The notes beneath the pieces are model-generated. The model made no database searches and had not been told where the DNA came from. It saw only the letters and a list, made by a program, of their open reading frames with translations. 64,000 nucleotides of DNA, taken from assembly GCF_002573715.1 (NCBI RefSeq), contig NZ_PDHM01000017.1, positions 434,001-498,000 on the forward strand. Direction: 5' to 3'. Both the position numbers and the translations under genes were made by a program. Position 1 is the stretch's first letter; each line of letters opens with the position of its first letter. Shown here in pieces: positions 1 through 9,678 of this stretch. The stretch comes from Paenibacillus sp. EZ-K15 (GTDB lineage: Bacteria > Bacillota > Bacilli > Paenibacillales > Paenibacillaceae).

Positions 1-42
1 TCGTGGTCATGCCCGCTAACTCCCCCTGAGTACGTCATATTG

Positions 43-59
43 TTGTAAACCGCTTACAA
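43..59. promoter_or_regulatory. Inverted repeat, possible LacI/CcpA-type operator
   Basis: TTGTAA and TTACAA arms flank a 5-bp ACCGC centre, giving a perfect 6-bp inverted repeat. It resembles a catabolite-responsive element but carries one extra base at the centre. It lies upstream of the AraC gene at 202, or belongs to a gene left of the window edge. The assignment is inference only. Confidence 0.3.
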
Positions 60-201
60 TTCTTCTTCCTAAACCGTTGTCATCATTCCGATATTGGCTT
101 ATTGTATATGAAGCAACTTCATTATAATGGCGAAACTCAACAATTTCTCTATACAACCTTGTGCATTACCACTCCTATCTTGCGGTCCGAGGTGAATTCG
201 C

Positions 202-1089
202 GTGTCCAATCCAAGAGAGCTCCATGAGAATACGAGACTTGACTATAAAGCCTATCCCGTGCAGGTATTTAATAACTCCTGCTCCCATGCCAAAACGAAA
301 GACTGTATCCTGTATCTCCACTGGCATGAGCACTTTGAGATCATAAGCATGCGCCAAGGCCACGCGGTATTCCATATTGATACAACTCCGTATGACGTTA
401 AGGCTGGTGAAGTTATCATCATCCCCGGCGGCAGCCTGCACGTGGGATATGCCCTTGAGGATGGAGACATCCGATTTGACTGTGTCGTGGTGAATGCATC
501 CCTCTTTAACGATTTTCTTCATGATTCGATTCATGAGCGTTACATCGCTCCCTATATGGAAGGCCGGCTCCGTTTCCCCGTCAAGCCTGCCGAGAGCCAC
601 CCGTCTAGCGCAGACTGCTATCCGCTGCTGGATGAAGTCATTGAAGAGCTTGTAACACGCCGTCCAGCCTATGAGCTCATTGCCAAGTCCAAGCTGTACA
701 CCCTGTTCGTTCTGCTGGCGCGCACATTCATGCCCACACAGTTCACGGAGAAGACGTCCGAGCCGTATTTTGCGAATCGGGATCGTTATAAAAAACTCAT
801 TCAACACATCGAGAGCAACATCGGTGAGAAATTGTCGGTCGAGACCGCCGCTGCGGAGGTCGGTTTGAATCCGTTTCATTTTTGCAAAATGTTCAAACGT
901 TTAACAGGGCGCACATTCGTGGATTACGTCAACCTGATCCGGATGAATGAAGCGGAGAAGCTGCTTCGTGAACGGACTTTAACCATCACCGAGATTGCCG
1001 GCATCGTCGGCTGCAGCAACCCGAATTATTTTACCAAGCTGTACAAGCAGTACAAGGGCATGACTCCTTCTCAGGCTAGACTGTTATAG
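202..1089 (+). CDS. AraC-family transcriptional regulator (cupin sensor domain)
   Basis: Predicted cytoplasmic regulator of sugar-use genes. The N-terminal half (about residues 20-110) has the beta-rich cupin pattern of AraC sensor domains, including an HWHEHFEI stretch. The C-terminal 100 residues carry two helix-turn-helix units, around NPFHFCKMFKRLTG and NPNYFTKLYKQYKG, and end in the usual MTPSQ. At 295 residues it is a normal length. The start is GTG at 202 with GAGGTG about 6 bases upstream. It faces the two heparinase-like genes tail to tail across a shared terminator, so it is a plausible local regulator of that locus, but the target is not shown by the sequence. Confidence 0.85.
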   Translation: MSNPRELHENTRLDYKAYPVQVFNNSCSHAKTKDCILYLHWHEHFEIISMRQGHAVFHIDTTPYDVKAGEVIIIPGGSLHVGYALEDGDIRFDCVVVNASLFNDFLHDSIHERYIAPYMEGRLRFPVKPAESHPSSADCYPLLDEVIEELVTRRPAYELIAKSKLYTLFVLLARTFMPTQFTEKTSEPYFANRDRYKKLIQHIESNIGEKLSVETAAAEVGLNPFHFCKMFKRLTGRTFVDYVNLIRMNEAEKLLRERTLTITEIAGIVGCSNPNYFTKLYKQYKGMTPSQARLL

Positions 1090-1183
1090 ACCCAGATTCC
1101 AGAATCAATCCTTAGCGAATTGTCCCGCCAGGGGCTCTACGATAACGGCAGCTGAATCCATGAGTTTTGTGATGAATATGCAA

Positions 1184-1230
1184 AAAAAGACTCAACATCC
1201 AGCAGCTTTCGCTGAGGTTGAGTCTTTTTT
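1184..1230. terminator. Bidirectional rho-independent terminator
   Basis: AAGACTCAAC and GTTGAGTCTT form a 10-bp stem around an AGCAGC-type loop. There is an A-run on the left and a T-run on the right, so it can work on both strands. It sits between the convergent AraC gene and the leftward lyase operon. Confidence 0.85.
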
Positions 1231-1263
1231 GAGAAATCTGGAGCGAATCAGCGCCTCTAAAAC

Positions 1264-3633
1264 TTAATATGCCTTAGGCACTTCAACCTTTCTTGTTTTC
1301 CCATCTTCATTCGTGAAATAGATATGAACCCCATGGTCCTGATCGTCCAGAAAATACGAGACGTATTTACTCTCATTCGCCCTCATAGGAACCAGAAGAG
1401 TAGCAATGCGATGGCTTGCGGCTGATTTGCTCTCAGCATGAAGATGCCACTGTTTATCCAGCCCATCGATTTCTTCGGGGTCGACATCGGTGAACTGATT
1501 ATGTTGATTCAGCGACAAGTCTCCGGATGAACTGTACACGAATCGCCCTTCCATTTCCGCTTTGCTGCCCAACACCCGAAACGTCTGCCCCGACAGCTTC
1601 ATCCGATTCAGCGTATGAAACAGCCACTCGATGCTTGTTGGCTTGGTAAGATCCACCGTATCCACGATGACAAAATAAGATTCGTCAAAAAAATAGATCT
1701 CGCGCACATACCGCTCAAGATAAGGGACATTCTCCAGGTAGGCCTGCGTTGCGTTCATACGGGTGTACCCATAACCCGGTGACGCGTCGACTTGCTCGAC
1801 TTTTCCGCTGGCCTCGATGCAGAGCACCTTATCTTTTCCCGCATACTGACCAAGGCCATCGATGAGAATATTGTTCGTGGAACGCGTCTGCCTCCGCCAA
1901 TTCATATGCATTGTGCTTCCAAAAGCGATGTAATATCCACTCTCAATAGCGAGTGGTTCGCCATACGCGTGCAGCAGGAATCCGTTCTGGTCACCGTGAC
2001 TGTGGCTCATGGAGCCGTAACGGCTGCTCTTTGCAAGCAGCATGATATGTTCATCCGGATCATCCATCCGGTGATGCATCGCCACCCAGTCTATATCCCG
2101 AAACCATTTGACGGATTGGATGGTCCCATCCTTCGCTTCCGAAGCGTTATCGAAAGAAAACGGAATGGTAACAGAAGGAGAAACAGCTTCCACCTGAGGG
2201 TAATCATGCCGATACAGCATATCGTCAAAGCGGAAATCCCACCAGCCGTAATTGTAAAACTTGGAGTCGGCGTCCGTATCCGCTTTGGCTACTTGTTCAT
2301 AATACCACTGATATAATCCGTTCCCTGTAATGCCTGCAAACTGGCGAATATTGAAAGCCGTTTTCAGACTGACGGGTTCGCCGAGATAGGATTGGTCCCC
2401 GAAGCTGGCCCGAATCGTATCCGGACTGCTGCAGTAGAGTGGAAAATCGCCCGTCCGCCCAAAGAACGGCCGTTTATAGAAATCAATCGATACGTAGCTG
2501 CGAATGAGATTAAGCGCATCGATCACAAACGCCATGCCGGTTGTCCAATAGAGCGGCCCCTCGGCCCAGCCTCCATCTTCTCCGCCCCAAGGCGAATAGA
2601 GACAGGCGTAGTATTCCAACGTGTAATCCAGCCATGTCTGTGCCTCAGCCTCTTCATGAAGCATGGCAATACAGGCTGGGACAAGCACGGAGGACAACGA
2701 ACGAACAGCATGGCTGTCATAGGGGACATGATGGATTTTCGAGCGCTCCATCACATGGAAGGCCACCTGCTTCGTACGCCGCAGAAGAGCTCCTCTGACG
2801 AGATCAATCTCCTCTGTGCTAAGGTAATCGTGGAGCCAATCGTATCCCCATGCGAGTGCACCAACCATCCGAAACGCGGCTTCATCGTTATAATCTCTGG
2901 ACGTTGTACCTTCCGTATCCCAACGGGCAGCGTGAAGCAGCCAAGTCTTCGCTTTGGCGATCAAAACATCATCCTGCAAAATGACGCCTGCCACGCTTAA
3001 GTGCCGGATAACGTACAGCGTTTCTTGGCAATCCATGTACAATTTTCTCCACAGCTTCGCGACACGCTTATTGCCGGGATAACGTTCCGGCTCCGGAATT
3101 AATGGCTTATCCAACCACGGAATGACCGATTTCTCGTAAAATGCGCGCCAGCTGCAGTAATCATCATCCTGACTTAAATGTTCACGGAACGCTGCAACCC
3201 CCTTCTCATCCAGCCATAACCGCGGATGCCCGGTATGCGTGCGTTCATACCGCTCCTCTCGGTCAGGCAGGGGGGTCTCAGGGAGGCCCTCCGGGACATG
3301 AAACATCCGGGATTGGCTCCATGAAGAACGGTTAAGGGCAATGTCTGCCGTATCCTCCCCTTGTTCCTTTGTCAGCAAGGCATAGCGCCAATAATAAGTA
3401 CCAGGCTCCAGAGCGTGATTCGGCGTGTAAAAGTTATAGGGAATCGGTGCGATTGTCGTTGTCGCTTCCGTTTCATACGAGGGTGAGGTCGAAATCTGCA
3501 GCATATAACGGTCGTTCTCCAGCTGTCCCGGCATCCAGGTGAAGCGGGGAGGATTCTCAAGCAGTTTACTCTCTTCATCCGGTTGATATGGCACGGACAA
3601 CAATCCGCTTTTCGGTTCAAACAAGGTTTTCAT
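1264..3633 (-). CDS. Heparinase II/III-family polysaccharide lyase (DUF4962 N-terminus)
   Basis: Probable lyase that cleaves uronic-acid polysaccharides by beta-elimination. The N-terminal 100 residues look like the DUF4962 beta-sandwich of heparinase II (PPRFTWMPG, then GTYYWRYAL). A long alpha/alpha toroid follows (residues about 130-450), including HAVRSLSSVLVPACIAML and GEDGGWAEGPLYW. The C-terminal beta domain has SHGDQNGFLLHAYGEPL, the heparinase II/III histidine region. No signal peptide is seen, so it should act inside the cell on imported oligosaccharides. Length (789 residues) is close to heparinase II. It overlaps the upstream lyase gene by 17 bp. Substrate (heparan, chondroitin, hyaluronan or another polymer) cannot be told from sequence alone. 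Confidence 0.85.
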   Translation of the reverse strand: MKTLFEPKSGLLSVPYQPDEESKLLENPPRFTWMPGQLENDRYMLQISTSPSYETEATTTIAPIPYNFYTPNHALEPGTYYWRYALLTKEQGEDTADIALNRSSWSQSRMFHVPEGLPETPLPDREERYERTHTGHPRLWLDEKGVAAFREHLSQDDDYCSWRAFYEKSVIPWLDKPLIPEPERYPGNKRVAKLWRKLYMDCQETLYVIRHLSVAGVILQDDVLIAKAKTWLLHAARWDTEGTTSRDYNDEAAFRMVGALAWGYDWLHDYLSTEEIDLVRGALLRRTKQVAFHVMERSKIHHVPYDSHAVRSLSSVLVPACIAMLHEEAEAQTWLDYTLEYYACLYSPWGGEDGGWAEGPLYWTTGMAFVIDALNLIRSYVSIDFYKRPFFGRTGDFPLYCSSPDTIRASFGDQSYLGEPVSLKTAFNIRQFAGITGNGLYQWYYEQVAKADTDADSKFYNYGWWDFRFDDMLYRHDYPQVEAVSPSVTIPFSFDNASEAKDGTIQSVKWFRDIDWVAMHHRMDDPDEHIMLLAKSSRYGSMSHSHGDQNGFLLHAYGEPLAIESGYYIAFGSTMHMNWRRQTRSTNNILIDGLGQYAGKDKVLCIEASGKVEQVDASPGYGYTRMNATQAYLENVPYLERYVREIYFFDESYFVIVDTVDLTKPTSIEWLFHTLNRMKLSGQTFRVLGSKAEMEGRFVYSSSGDLSLNQHNQFTDVDPEEIDGLDKQWHLHAESKSAASHRIATLLVPMRANESKYVSYFLDDQDHGVHIYFTNEDGKTRKVEVPKAY

Positions 3634-5872
3634 CGAGTACCCTCTCCTTCAACCCGTTGTTGGTCATCGTGAAACTTCTCACGGTCCTTCCATCGGACAG
3701 GCTGAGCCAGTCCCCATCCTCCGACCGGTTCCATTCCAATGTGAGCGGCTCAGTGCCGGTACGGTAAACGGCAATGAAGCGGGCTTGCGAATCTGTCCGG
3801 TGAAGCCGTAATCCCTCCATCAATCGGCTGGGATCGTCCGCAATTCCAGGTGACTCCACCTGTGAGCATTCCATACCTTCGAAGGCGATAAATGAGGTTA
3901 CCGCCAGCGGCCCTGATGCATTAGCAATGTGGAGATTGAATTGCAAGCCATCCTCGGACAAGACGTGGGTGCAGTTCTCTTTTACATAGGCGTATCCATC
4001 TTCGTTTCCAAGATTCGTTATAACGTGGCCCTGATCAGCATTTGGAAGTCCGCTAAGCTCTCCCTTGCCAACGTAATGAAACCACCAATCCACAGCTGCC
4101 GGCTCTGCCAATTCCACTTCGAACCAATCCAGCAGCCAATCTTCGGTCAATATCAGGTGCCGGTCCAGGACGCCCTGTTCATAAGCCTGATCGGAACGAA
4201 CCCAGAGATAGGAAAATTTCGAACCCGATTCATACCGAATGCATTTCCCCTCGGTCGCATTCTGGGAGCGACGTCCAACCGAGACGGTATTGTGGCAGGC
4301 TGTATGGGGATACCATTCCTTCTTCAGAATCGAACCGTACGGTACGGTTCCGCGGTCTGGCGAAAGAGGCTGATTCCCGACATGAATCATCAAATTCAGT
4401 TTATCGAAGTGACCATGTGATCCACCATGAGGGCCAAAATCGACCAACGCCTGAAGTCCATTCGAATGCTGCGACTTCAACAGGGCAAATCCACTGTGAA
4501 GAAGAAAGACGGCAGGAGTAGACAGATCAGGGAAACCGTCCTCGTTTCGGCCTTCGATGTCCCATGCTTCATTACCTTCTAGTTCATGACCTGCTTGGTT
4601 TGCATGTTCTGCATCGCCTGCTTCTTGGACTTCTCGTGTCACTCGTACTTCGATGATGTCCCCTACTTCCCATACTCCTCCCGCTGTCTCCTTATGAGAA
4701 CCCTTCGCCTCAAAAGAAGCCACTCCGGATCGACCATCCCAATGGCCCGTTCCGTATAACAGAGCTTCCAGCATGCCAACCCGGCCGGCTTCTCCATTCA
4801 GTTCACGATATACATTCTCTAGCAATCGCTGATAACTCTTGTCTCCATATACGGATAAACCGATTTCCGCAATCTCGGCAATTTCTCGAGCATAAGGAGC
4901 CCTGCAATAAGGACCGTCGTGAAGTGCAGGCAGAAAGCCGTTTGGGTCTGACAATCGAACCAGTACCGCCAGCATGCCCTGCATGGATTGGCCTTGCTCT
5001 CCTCTCAGGGAAAAAAGCTCTTCACCAACCCTTGCCCCCATTTCCGCAGCAATCAGGTAAGCACGGAGTACGAATACGTGGTAATAAATGCTGCCTTCGA
5101 ATTCAAGCTGATCCGGTCTGATGGCAATGCTGAGATGATGCCGCAGGCCGCCTTCCTTCGCGACCAGCTGCCGGAGCTTCTCCGTTTCGCCTTGTACCGC
5201 ATAGATACTGAACAGCGCGGCTATCAGCCAGGCGGTATAGTTGTTCTCGGGATTTCCGCGCTCCCAGGTCAACACATGATGATATTCCGTCATGCTGCTC
5301 TCGAGCATGTGCAGGAATTGATCAATCTTCCGGTGCTCAGCCTCGTCGAACGACACTTGCGCATCCTTCAGAAGCAGATAGCCGCGAAGCAATGTCGTGG
5401 CCCAGATGGCCTCGGTCAAAGCCTGATGGAATGCCCGCCCTTTCAGCATCCAGGGCTGGGCATCGGGATGAACCGGGTATAGCGGAAATTGCTCCGCATA
5501 GCGGACAATCAACTTTTTTCCAAGATCGGCGTAGGCCTTCTCTCCGGTACCGGCATAGACGGCGGCAGATTGCAGGACGTATCGGGCCATGGACTGATGC
5601 TTGAATACCAGCCATGCCCCCCTGTACGGTTCTCCTTCCACTTCACAACCATACGGACAACGAAAGGTGCTGCAGTCCGCCTCCAGTGGATCAAACATCA
5701 GTTCCGTATGATGTTCGGGACACACGTATTGGTGCCACCAGCCGCCTGGATCAACGGGAACATCCAGCCTCCGATCGATGACTTGATCGAGCTCGGCCTT
5801 CAGGATATCGACTGTGCGTTCGCTCCACGGATAGAATTTCGACTTCGCGTTGACCTTCATCCAATCCCTCAT
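3617..5872 (-). CDS. Heparinase II/III-family polysaccharide lyase
   Basis: Second lyase-like protein of the operon, 751 residues. It has an alpha/alpha toroid in the N-terminal half, with GNPENNYTAWLIAALFSIYA and a QLEFEGSIYYH stretch. The C-terminal beta domain begins near GFALLKSQ and carries GPHGGSHGHFDKLNLMI, the heparinase-type histidine motif. The extreme N-terminus has an unusual cysteine-rich patch (CPEHHTELMFD, then CSTFRCPYGCEVEG) that could bind a metal. No export signal is visible. Start ATG overlaps the SDR stop by 4 bp (ATGA), so translation is coupled. It is clearly different from the downstream lyase, suggesting the two act on different linkages. Confidence 0.85.
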   Translation of the reverse strand: MRDWMKVNAKSKFYPWSERTVDILKAELDQVIDRRLDVPVDPGGWWHQYVCPEHHTELMFDPLEADCSTFRCPYGCEVEGEPYRGAWLVFKHQSMARYVLQSAAVYAGTGEKAYADLGKKLIVRYAEQFPLYPVHPDAQPWMLKGRAFHQALTEAIWATTLLRGYLLLKDAQVSFDEAEHRKIDQFLHMLESSMTEYHHVLTWERGNPENNYTAWLIAALFSIYAVQGETEKLRQLVAKEGGLRHHLSIAIRPDQLEFEGSIYYHVFVLRAYLIAAEMGARVGEELFSLRGEQGQSMQGMLAVLVRLSDPNGFLPALHDGPYCRAPYAREIAEIAEIGLSVYGDKSYQRLLENVYRELNGEAGRVGMLEALLYGTGHWDGRSGVASFEAKGSHKETAGGVWEVGDIIEVRVTREVQEAGDAEHANQAGHELEGNEAWDIEGRNEDGFPDLSTPAVFLLHSGFALLKSQHSNGLQALVDFGPHGGSHGHFDKLNLMIHVGNQPLSPDRGTVPYGSILKKEWYPHTACHNTVSVGRRSQNATEGKCIRYESGSKFSYLWVRSDQAYEQGVLDRHLILTEDWLLDWFEVELAEPAAVDWWFHYVGKGELSGLPNADQGHVITNLGNEDGYAYVKENCTHVLSEDGLQFNLHIANASGPLAVTSFIAFEGMECSQVESPGIADDPSRLMEGLRLHRTDSQARFIAVYRTGTEPLTLEWNRSEDGDWLSLSDGRTVRSFTMTNNGLKERVLDENLV

Positions 5873-6636
5873 CGCATGAACATGCCGCCGTTAATTTCGA
5901 TCGTCTCCCCCGTCAGATAAGAAGACAGCTCCGAGACGAGGAACAGAACAGAGCCGGCGACATCGTCCGGGGTGCCCTCTCGGCCCAGCGGAATGCCCTT
6001 GATCGTTGCTACTCGCGCGTCATCCGGGGTAAAGGTGGCATGAAATGCCGTTTGTCCGATAAAGCCTGGCGATACGGCGTTTACGTTAATACCGCTTGCA
6101 GCGAGCTCCTTCGCCAGCCCTTTGGTAAAGCTCAGGACGGCAGCTTTGCTGGCTGCATAAATGCTTGCGCCGGGCCCGCCGCCGTTATGTGCCGCAACGG
6201 AGGTCATATTGACAATGCGACCTTGACCTGCGGCTTTCATACCCGGAATGACGGCTTTGCTCACGAATACCGTGCTTTTCATATTTACATCCATGACCTT
6301 GCTGTAGAGCTCCTCGGTCATTTCCGCATTCGCCAGACGCTCAACCAAATGCCCTGCATTATTAACCAGAATCGTAACCGGGCCGCCGAATGCCTTCTCT
6401 ACCTCAGCTACGAGTGCCTTTGCCTGCTCCACATGCGTAACATCTGCTTGAAATGCATGAGCCTCGCCGCCAAAACCTCGAATCTCCGCCACGGCTTCTT
6501 CAGCGGCATCCTTGCTGCTCAGATAGTTTAGGGCTACCTTAGCCCCACTTCTTGCCAGCTTCAACGCAACTGCACGACCAATCCCTCCACTCGAACCTGT
6601 GACTAATGCGATGTTACCCGATAAGTTAATATGCAT
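5869..6636 (-). CDS. SDR-family oxidoreductase
   Basis: Short-chain dehydrogenase/reductase of 255 residues. Visible family marks are the cofactor motif TGSSGGIG (residues 13-20), NNAG, a catalytic Ser in NMTSVAAH, YAASK (catalytic Tyr and Lys) and the C-terminal GETIEINGG. A good ribosome site (AGGAGGG) lies 6 bases before ATG. Its place between a two-component system and two polysaccharide lyases suggests a role in the uronate pathway. In known glycosaminoglycan pathways an SDR (DhuD, KduD) handles the keto-deoxy uronate made after GH88. That function is inference from context; a FabG-like activity cannot be excluded. Confidence 0.85.
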   Translation of the reverse strand: MHINLSGNIALVTGSSGGIGRAVALKLARSGAKVALNYLSSKDAAEEAVAEIRGFGGEAHAFQADVTHVEQAKALVAEVEKAFGGPVTILVNNAGHLVERLANAEMTEELYSKVMDVNMKSTVFVSKAVIPGMKAAGQGRIVNMTSVAAHNGGGPGASIYAASKAAVLSFTKGLAKELAASGINVNAVSPGFIGQTAFHATFTPDDARVATIKGIPLGREGTPDDVAGSVLFLVSELSSYLTGETIEINGGMFMR

Positions 6637-6651
6637 ATTGATCCCTCCTGA

Positions 6652-8523
6652 TTAGGTTTGCAGCTGTTTCAGTCTGCTTTTTTGTTCAAGCACTCTTTCC
6701 ATTCGCGGCATCGTCATGACAATGCTCGTGCCCTGATCCGGCGAACTATGTACCGTAATCCCGTACTCTTCGCCGTAAACCATCTGAATTCGCCGATGGA
6801 CATTGACGATGCCGATTCCACCCTTGCGCCTAACATGTATTCCGTCATCATCATCGACCAGACGGTTTTCCTCGAGCCGCTTGCGCAGTTTATGAAGGTT
6901 ACGGTCCGCTATACCTGCCCCGTTGTCCTCGACGATAACGAGCAAGTTGTCCTGTTCTATTCTCGTGTCGATCCGAATGTAGTGCCATGCTTCGATCCCT
7001 TCCGGAAAAGCATGCTGAAAAATATTCTCGACAATCGGCTGCAAGGAGAGCCTGACCATCTTCTCCAATAGGAGCTCGGGTGGCGTTGCCACCTCGATCT
7101 CGAAATCGCGCCCGATTCGATGCTTCAAGATCATCATGTAATGCCGTACATGATTCAACTCGTTCGCGATCGTAATTTCCTCCAGATTCGTCTGGATGGA
7201 GTATCGAAGCATGAAAGCCATCGACTCTACCATGTCCGAGATCTCGTCGGAATCCTGAACGATCGCGTAACAATTGATGGTTTCCAGTGTGTTGTAGAGA
7301 AAATGCGGATTGATCTGTAATTGTAGCGCCTGGAACTCTGCCCGCTGGCGCTCCAGCTGGATGTCCTGCAGCTCCAGCTGCGTTTTCTGATTGTGGAGCT
7401 CCGTGTCGTATACCTGCTCGATCATGTCGGACAAACGGCTGACCATGAGATTGTAGCTATGGATCAATCCGCCGATCTCGTCCTCCCGCGGCTTCACGTC
7501 GGTGATATGCGTCCAGTTTCCCTTCTCCGTCTGCCTCATCCCGTTCTTCAGATTGCGAATCGGATTCACGATTGATCTTCCGAATCGATAGGCGAGAATG
7601 AGCGCAATAATCAGCGTAACGAAGCCCACAATAATGGTGGTGGACCGAACCCCTGAAATCGGTGCCCGAAGCTCATCCAACGGCATCATAATGACGAGGC
7701 TCCAGCCCGAATACTCCGACTGGCGCGTAATGATCATCGTTTTGTCTCCAAGCACCGGTTCAATGAATCGATGATCGCCTTTGGCGATAATACGCGCCGG
7801 CAGGTCGGTTGATGTAATGCCGTCCATATCCACGTGCTCAGGGGCATAGACGACCTCGCCTTCACGATCCAGGATGAAGAAGAAGCCCTGCTCCCCGAGA
7901 TCGACGCCATTCCATAAACTCGACAGCTGGTCTTCATTGAACTCAACCGCAAGCACGCCTTTCACGGCATACGAGTTCATTCCCCGGATTTTGCGCGCTA
8001 CCGTAATGACGTTGTCCCGATCCTTCTCGAGCAAGCTGGTCTTCAATATGACGATCTCCCCGCTCCCCGGCGTTTTCTCCGTCAGCTCGCGAAGGCGGCC
8101 TGACGGATCAATCGACATGGCGGAGAAACTCTGATTCTGATCAAAAATCGCCCTGCCATGAAACCCGAGAATATACATCATGTGAGTCTGCGTCGGATAT
8201 TGTATAAAGATCTTCTGAAAGACATCCTTGCGGATAAGATTGGTAAATCGATAATGCTCATAGCTGTCGCTTGGGTCCATATCCAAAAAGCGTTTGACCG
8301 AATCCTGCAGCAAAATCGTATTGCTGATCCGCTCGAATATCTGCAACTGGTTATCCGTTTGCCTTGCCGCGTTCGTGATGACGGTGGTCATATACTTCTC
8401 GACCTGTTCATCAATCGCTTCGGATGATTTGATATAGAAGAATACGCCAACCGTAGAAAGCGAGAACAATATAACGATAAAGAAGTACAAGAAGATTTGA
8501 CGAGACAGGCTCTTGCGCATCAT
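6652..8523 (-). CDS. YesM-type membrane sensor histidine kinase
   Basis: Sensor kinase of the LytS/YesM class, 623 residues. An N-terminal membrane segment (about 10-30) and a second one (about 290-315) flank a roughly 260-residue extracellular Cache-like sensor. HAMP follows, then the His_kinase motif with QINPHFLYNTLE (phospho-acceptor His near residue 408) and a HATPase domain with EDNGAGI and GGIGIVNVHRR. It overlaps the response-regulator gene by 4 bp, so the two are a pair. The extracellular domain probably senses an oligosaccharide or the binding protein encoded upstream and switches on the lyase/transport operon. Confidence 0.92.
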   Translation of the reverse strand: MMRKSLSRQIFLYFFIVILFSLSTVGVFFYIKSSEAIDEQVEKYMTTVITNAARQTDNQLQIFERISNTILLQDSVKRFLDMDPSDSYEHYRFTNLIRKDVFQKIFIQYPTQTHMMYILGFHGRAIFDQNQSFSAMSIDPSGRLRELTEKTPGSGEIVILKTSLLEKDRDNVITVARKIRGMNSYAVKGVLAVEFNEDQLSSLWNGVDLGEQGFFFILDREGEVVYAPEHVDMDGITSTDLPARIIAKGDHRFIEPVLGDKTMIITRQSEYSGWSLVIMMPLDELRAPISGVRSTTIIVGFVTLIIALILAYRFGRSIVNPIRNLKNGMRQTEKGNWTHITDVKPREDEIGGLIHSYNLMVSRLSDMIEQVYDTELHNQKTQLELQDIQLERQRAEFQALQLQINPHFLYNTLETINCYAIVQDSDEISDMVESMAFMLRYSIQTNLEEITIANELNHVRHYMMILKHRIGRDFEIEVATPPELLLEKMVRLSLQPIVENIFQHAFPEGIEAWHYIRIDTRIEQDNLLVIVEDNGAGIADRNLHKLRKRLEENRLVDDDDGIHVRRKGGIGIVNVHRRIQMVYGEEYGITVHSSPDQGTSIVMTMPRMERVLEQKSRLKQLQT

Positions 8524-9569
8524 TCGATCCCCAGCAGCTCCCGATATTCGGAAGGGGTATATCCGGTGACCTTCTTGAAGGTCTTCGTAAAATGGGGATG
8601 ATCCGCATACCCTACTTCGAACGAAATATCCGTAATTTTATAATGCGGAATGGCGAGGAGCTTCTTCGCTTTCTCCATTCTTTTCTTGATCCGGTAATGG
8701 ACAAAAGTCTCATCCGTCATCTGTTTAAACAGCTGACTGAAATATGACGGGTTGAGCCCAAGCATATCGGCAACCTCATCGAGTGAGAGATCACGGGACA
8801 AGTTGCGCTCTATATAGGCCTTCGCTTCTTCTACAGGCTCCTTGGCATTTCCTTTCCGCTTGTCGCGTATGAGCTTGACCGTCTGATCCACGGCTTGACG
8901 AAATCTCTCGAAATAATGATGGTTCCCTCCGGGTGCAGGCCCCGAAATGCCTGTCATACGCTCGAACGAATACACATCCCGGCCGTTTAACTGCTTGATC
9001 AGTTTCGCATACAGTTCATCCAGCAATTCCTGAAGCTGAATCGATTCGAGCCTGCGCTCGTTGCAGTAATCCTCGATTTCTTGCAGCTTGTTCTGGATAT
9101 CGTTCACTTGTAAATGCCATACGGCCAGTTCCAGCTGCTCCAGCCAATCCTCCAGCTTGGAGAGCGGAAAATAGAACCGCTGCTTCGCCTGCATGGACTT
9201 TCGATCCGCCATCAATTTATTCATGGTGTTATGTACCACCGATTTGGTCACGGGCTTGAGCAGATATTCCTTAACCCCATACGACATGCATCTCTGGGCA
9301 TATTCGAAATCGCTGTAACCGGAGATGACAACTACCGTGATATCGCCGTATGTTTCATATAGCTGCTTGCTTAGCTCCAGGCCGTCCATCTTGGGCATCT
9401 TGATATCCGTAAAAATGAAGTCCGGTCGTGTCGTCTGGATCGCTTCCAATGCTTCCATGCCGTTGCCGGCCGTTGCCGCTTGAATCATGGCCGGATCCGT
9501 CTGCGTGATCAGTTTCGCCAAGCCCATTCTTATCATAGGTTCATCATCAACGACCAGAATGCGGTACAT
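8520..9569 (-). CDS. YesN-type response regulator (receiver + AraC HTH)
   Basis: Response regulator with an N-terminal receiver domain (VVDDEP, the phospho-acceptor Asp in FTDIKMPKMDGLE, and KPVTKS) and a C-terminal AraC DNA-binding domain (LGLNPSYFSQLFKQMT, then VGYADHPHFTKTFKKVTG). The track start (TTG, 9587) overlaps the ribosome site; AAAGGGGA lies 7 bases before ATG at 9569, giving a 349-residue protein starting MYRILVVDDEP. It is partnered with the overlapping YesM-type kinase. It probably activates the polysaccharide operon, perhaps through the direct repeats near 13516-13560. Confidence 0.92.
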   Translation of the reverse strand: MYRILVVDDEPMIRMGLAKLITQTDPAMIQAATAGNGMEALEAIQTTRPDFIFTDIKMPKMDGLELSKQLYETYGDITVVVISGYSDFEYAQRCMSYGVKEYLLKPVTKSVVHNTMNKLMADRKSMQAKQRFYFPLSKLEDWLEQLELAVWHLQVNDIQNKLQEIEDYCNERRLESIQLQELLDELYAKLIKQLNGRDVYSFERMTGISGPAPGGNHHYFERFRQAVDQTVKLIRDKRKGNAKEPVEEAKAYIERNLSRDLSLDEVADMLGLNPSYFSQLFKQMTDETFVHYRIKKRMEKAKKLLAIPHYKITDISFEVGYADHPHFTKTFKKVTGYTPSEYRELLGIE

Positions 9570-9618
9570 CGCCCATTCCCCTTTCAAGACAGCGAGAGTA
9601 GTTTAGCTTTAGCAAGAT

Positions 9619-9645
9619 ACTCCTCTGCCAGACAAGCAGAGGAGT
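9619..9645 (-). other. Intercistronic stem-loop after the binding-protein gene
   Basis: ACTCCTCTGC and GCAGAGGAGT form a perfect 10-bp stem with a 7-base loop, between the binding-protein stop and the YesN start. It has no T-run, so it is more likely an mRNA stabiliser or processing site that lets the binding protein be made in excess over the regulators. Confidence 0.6.
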
Positions 9646-9678
9646 CATTCTTCAACACTATACTAAAACATGCTCCGC

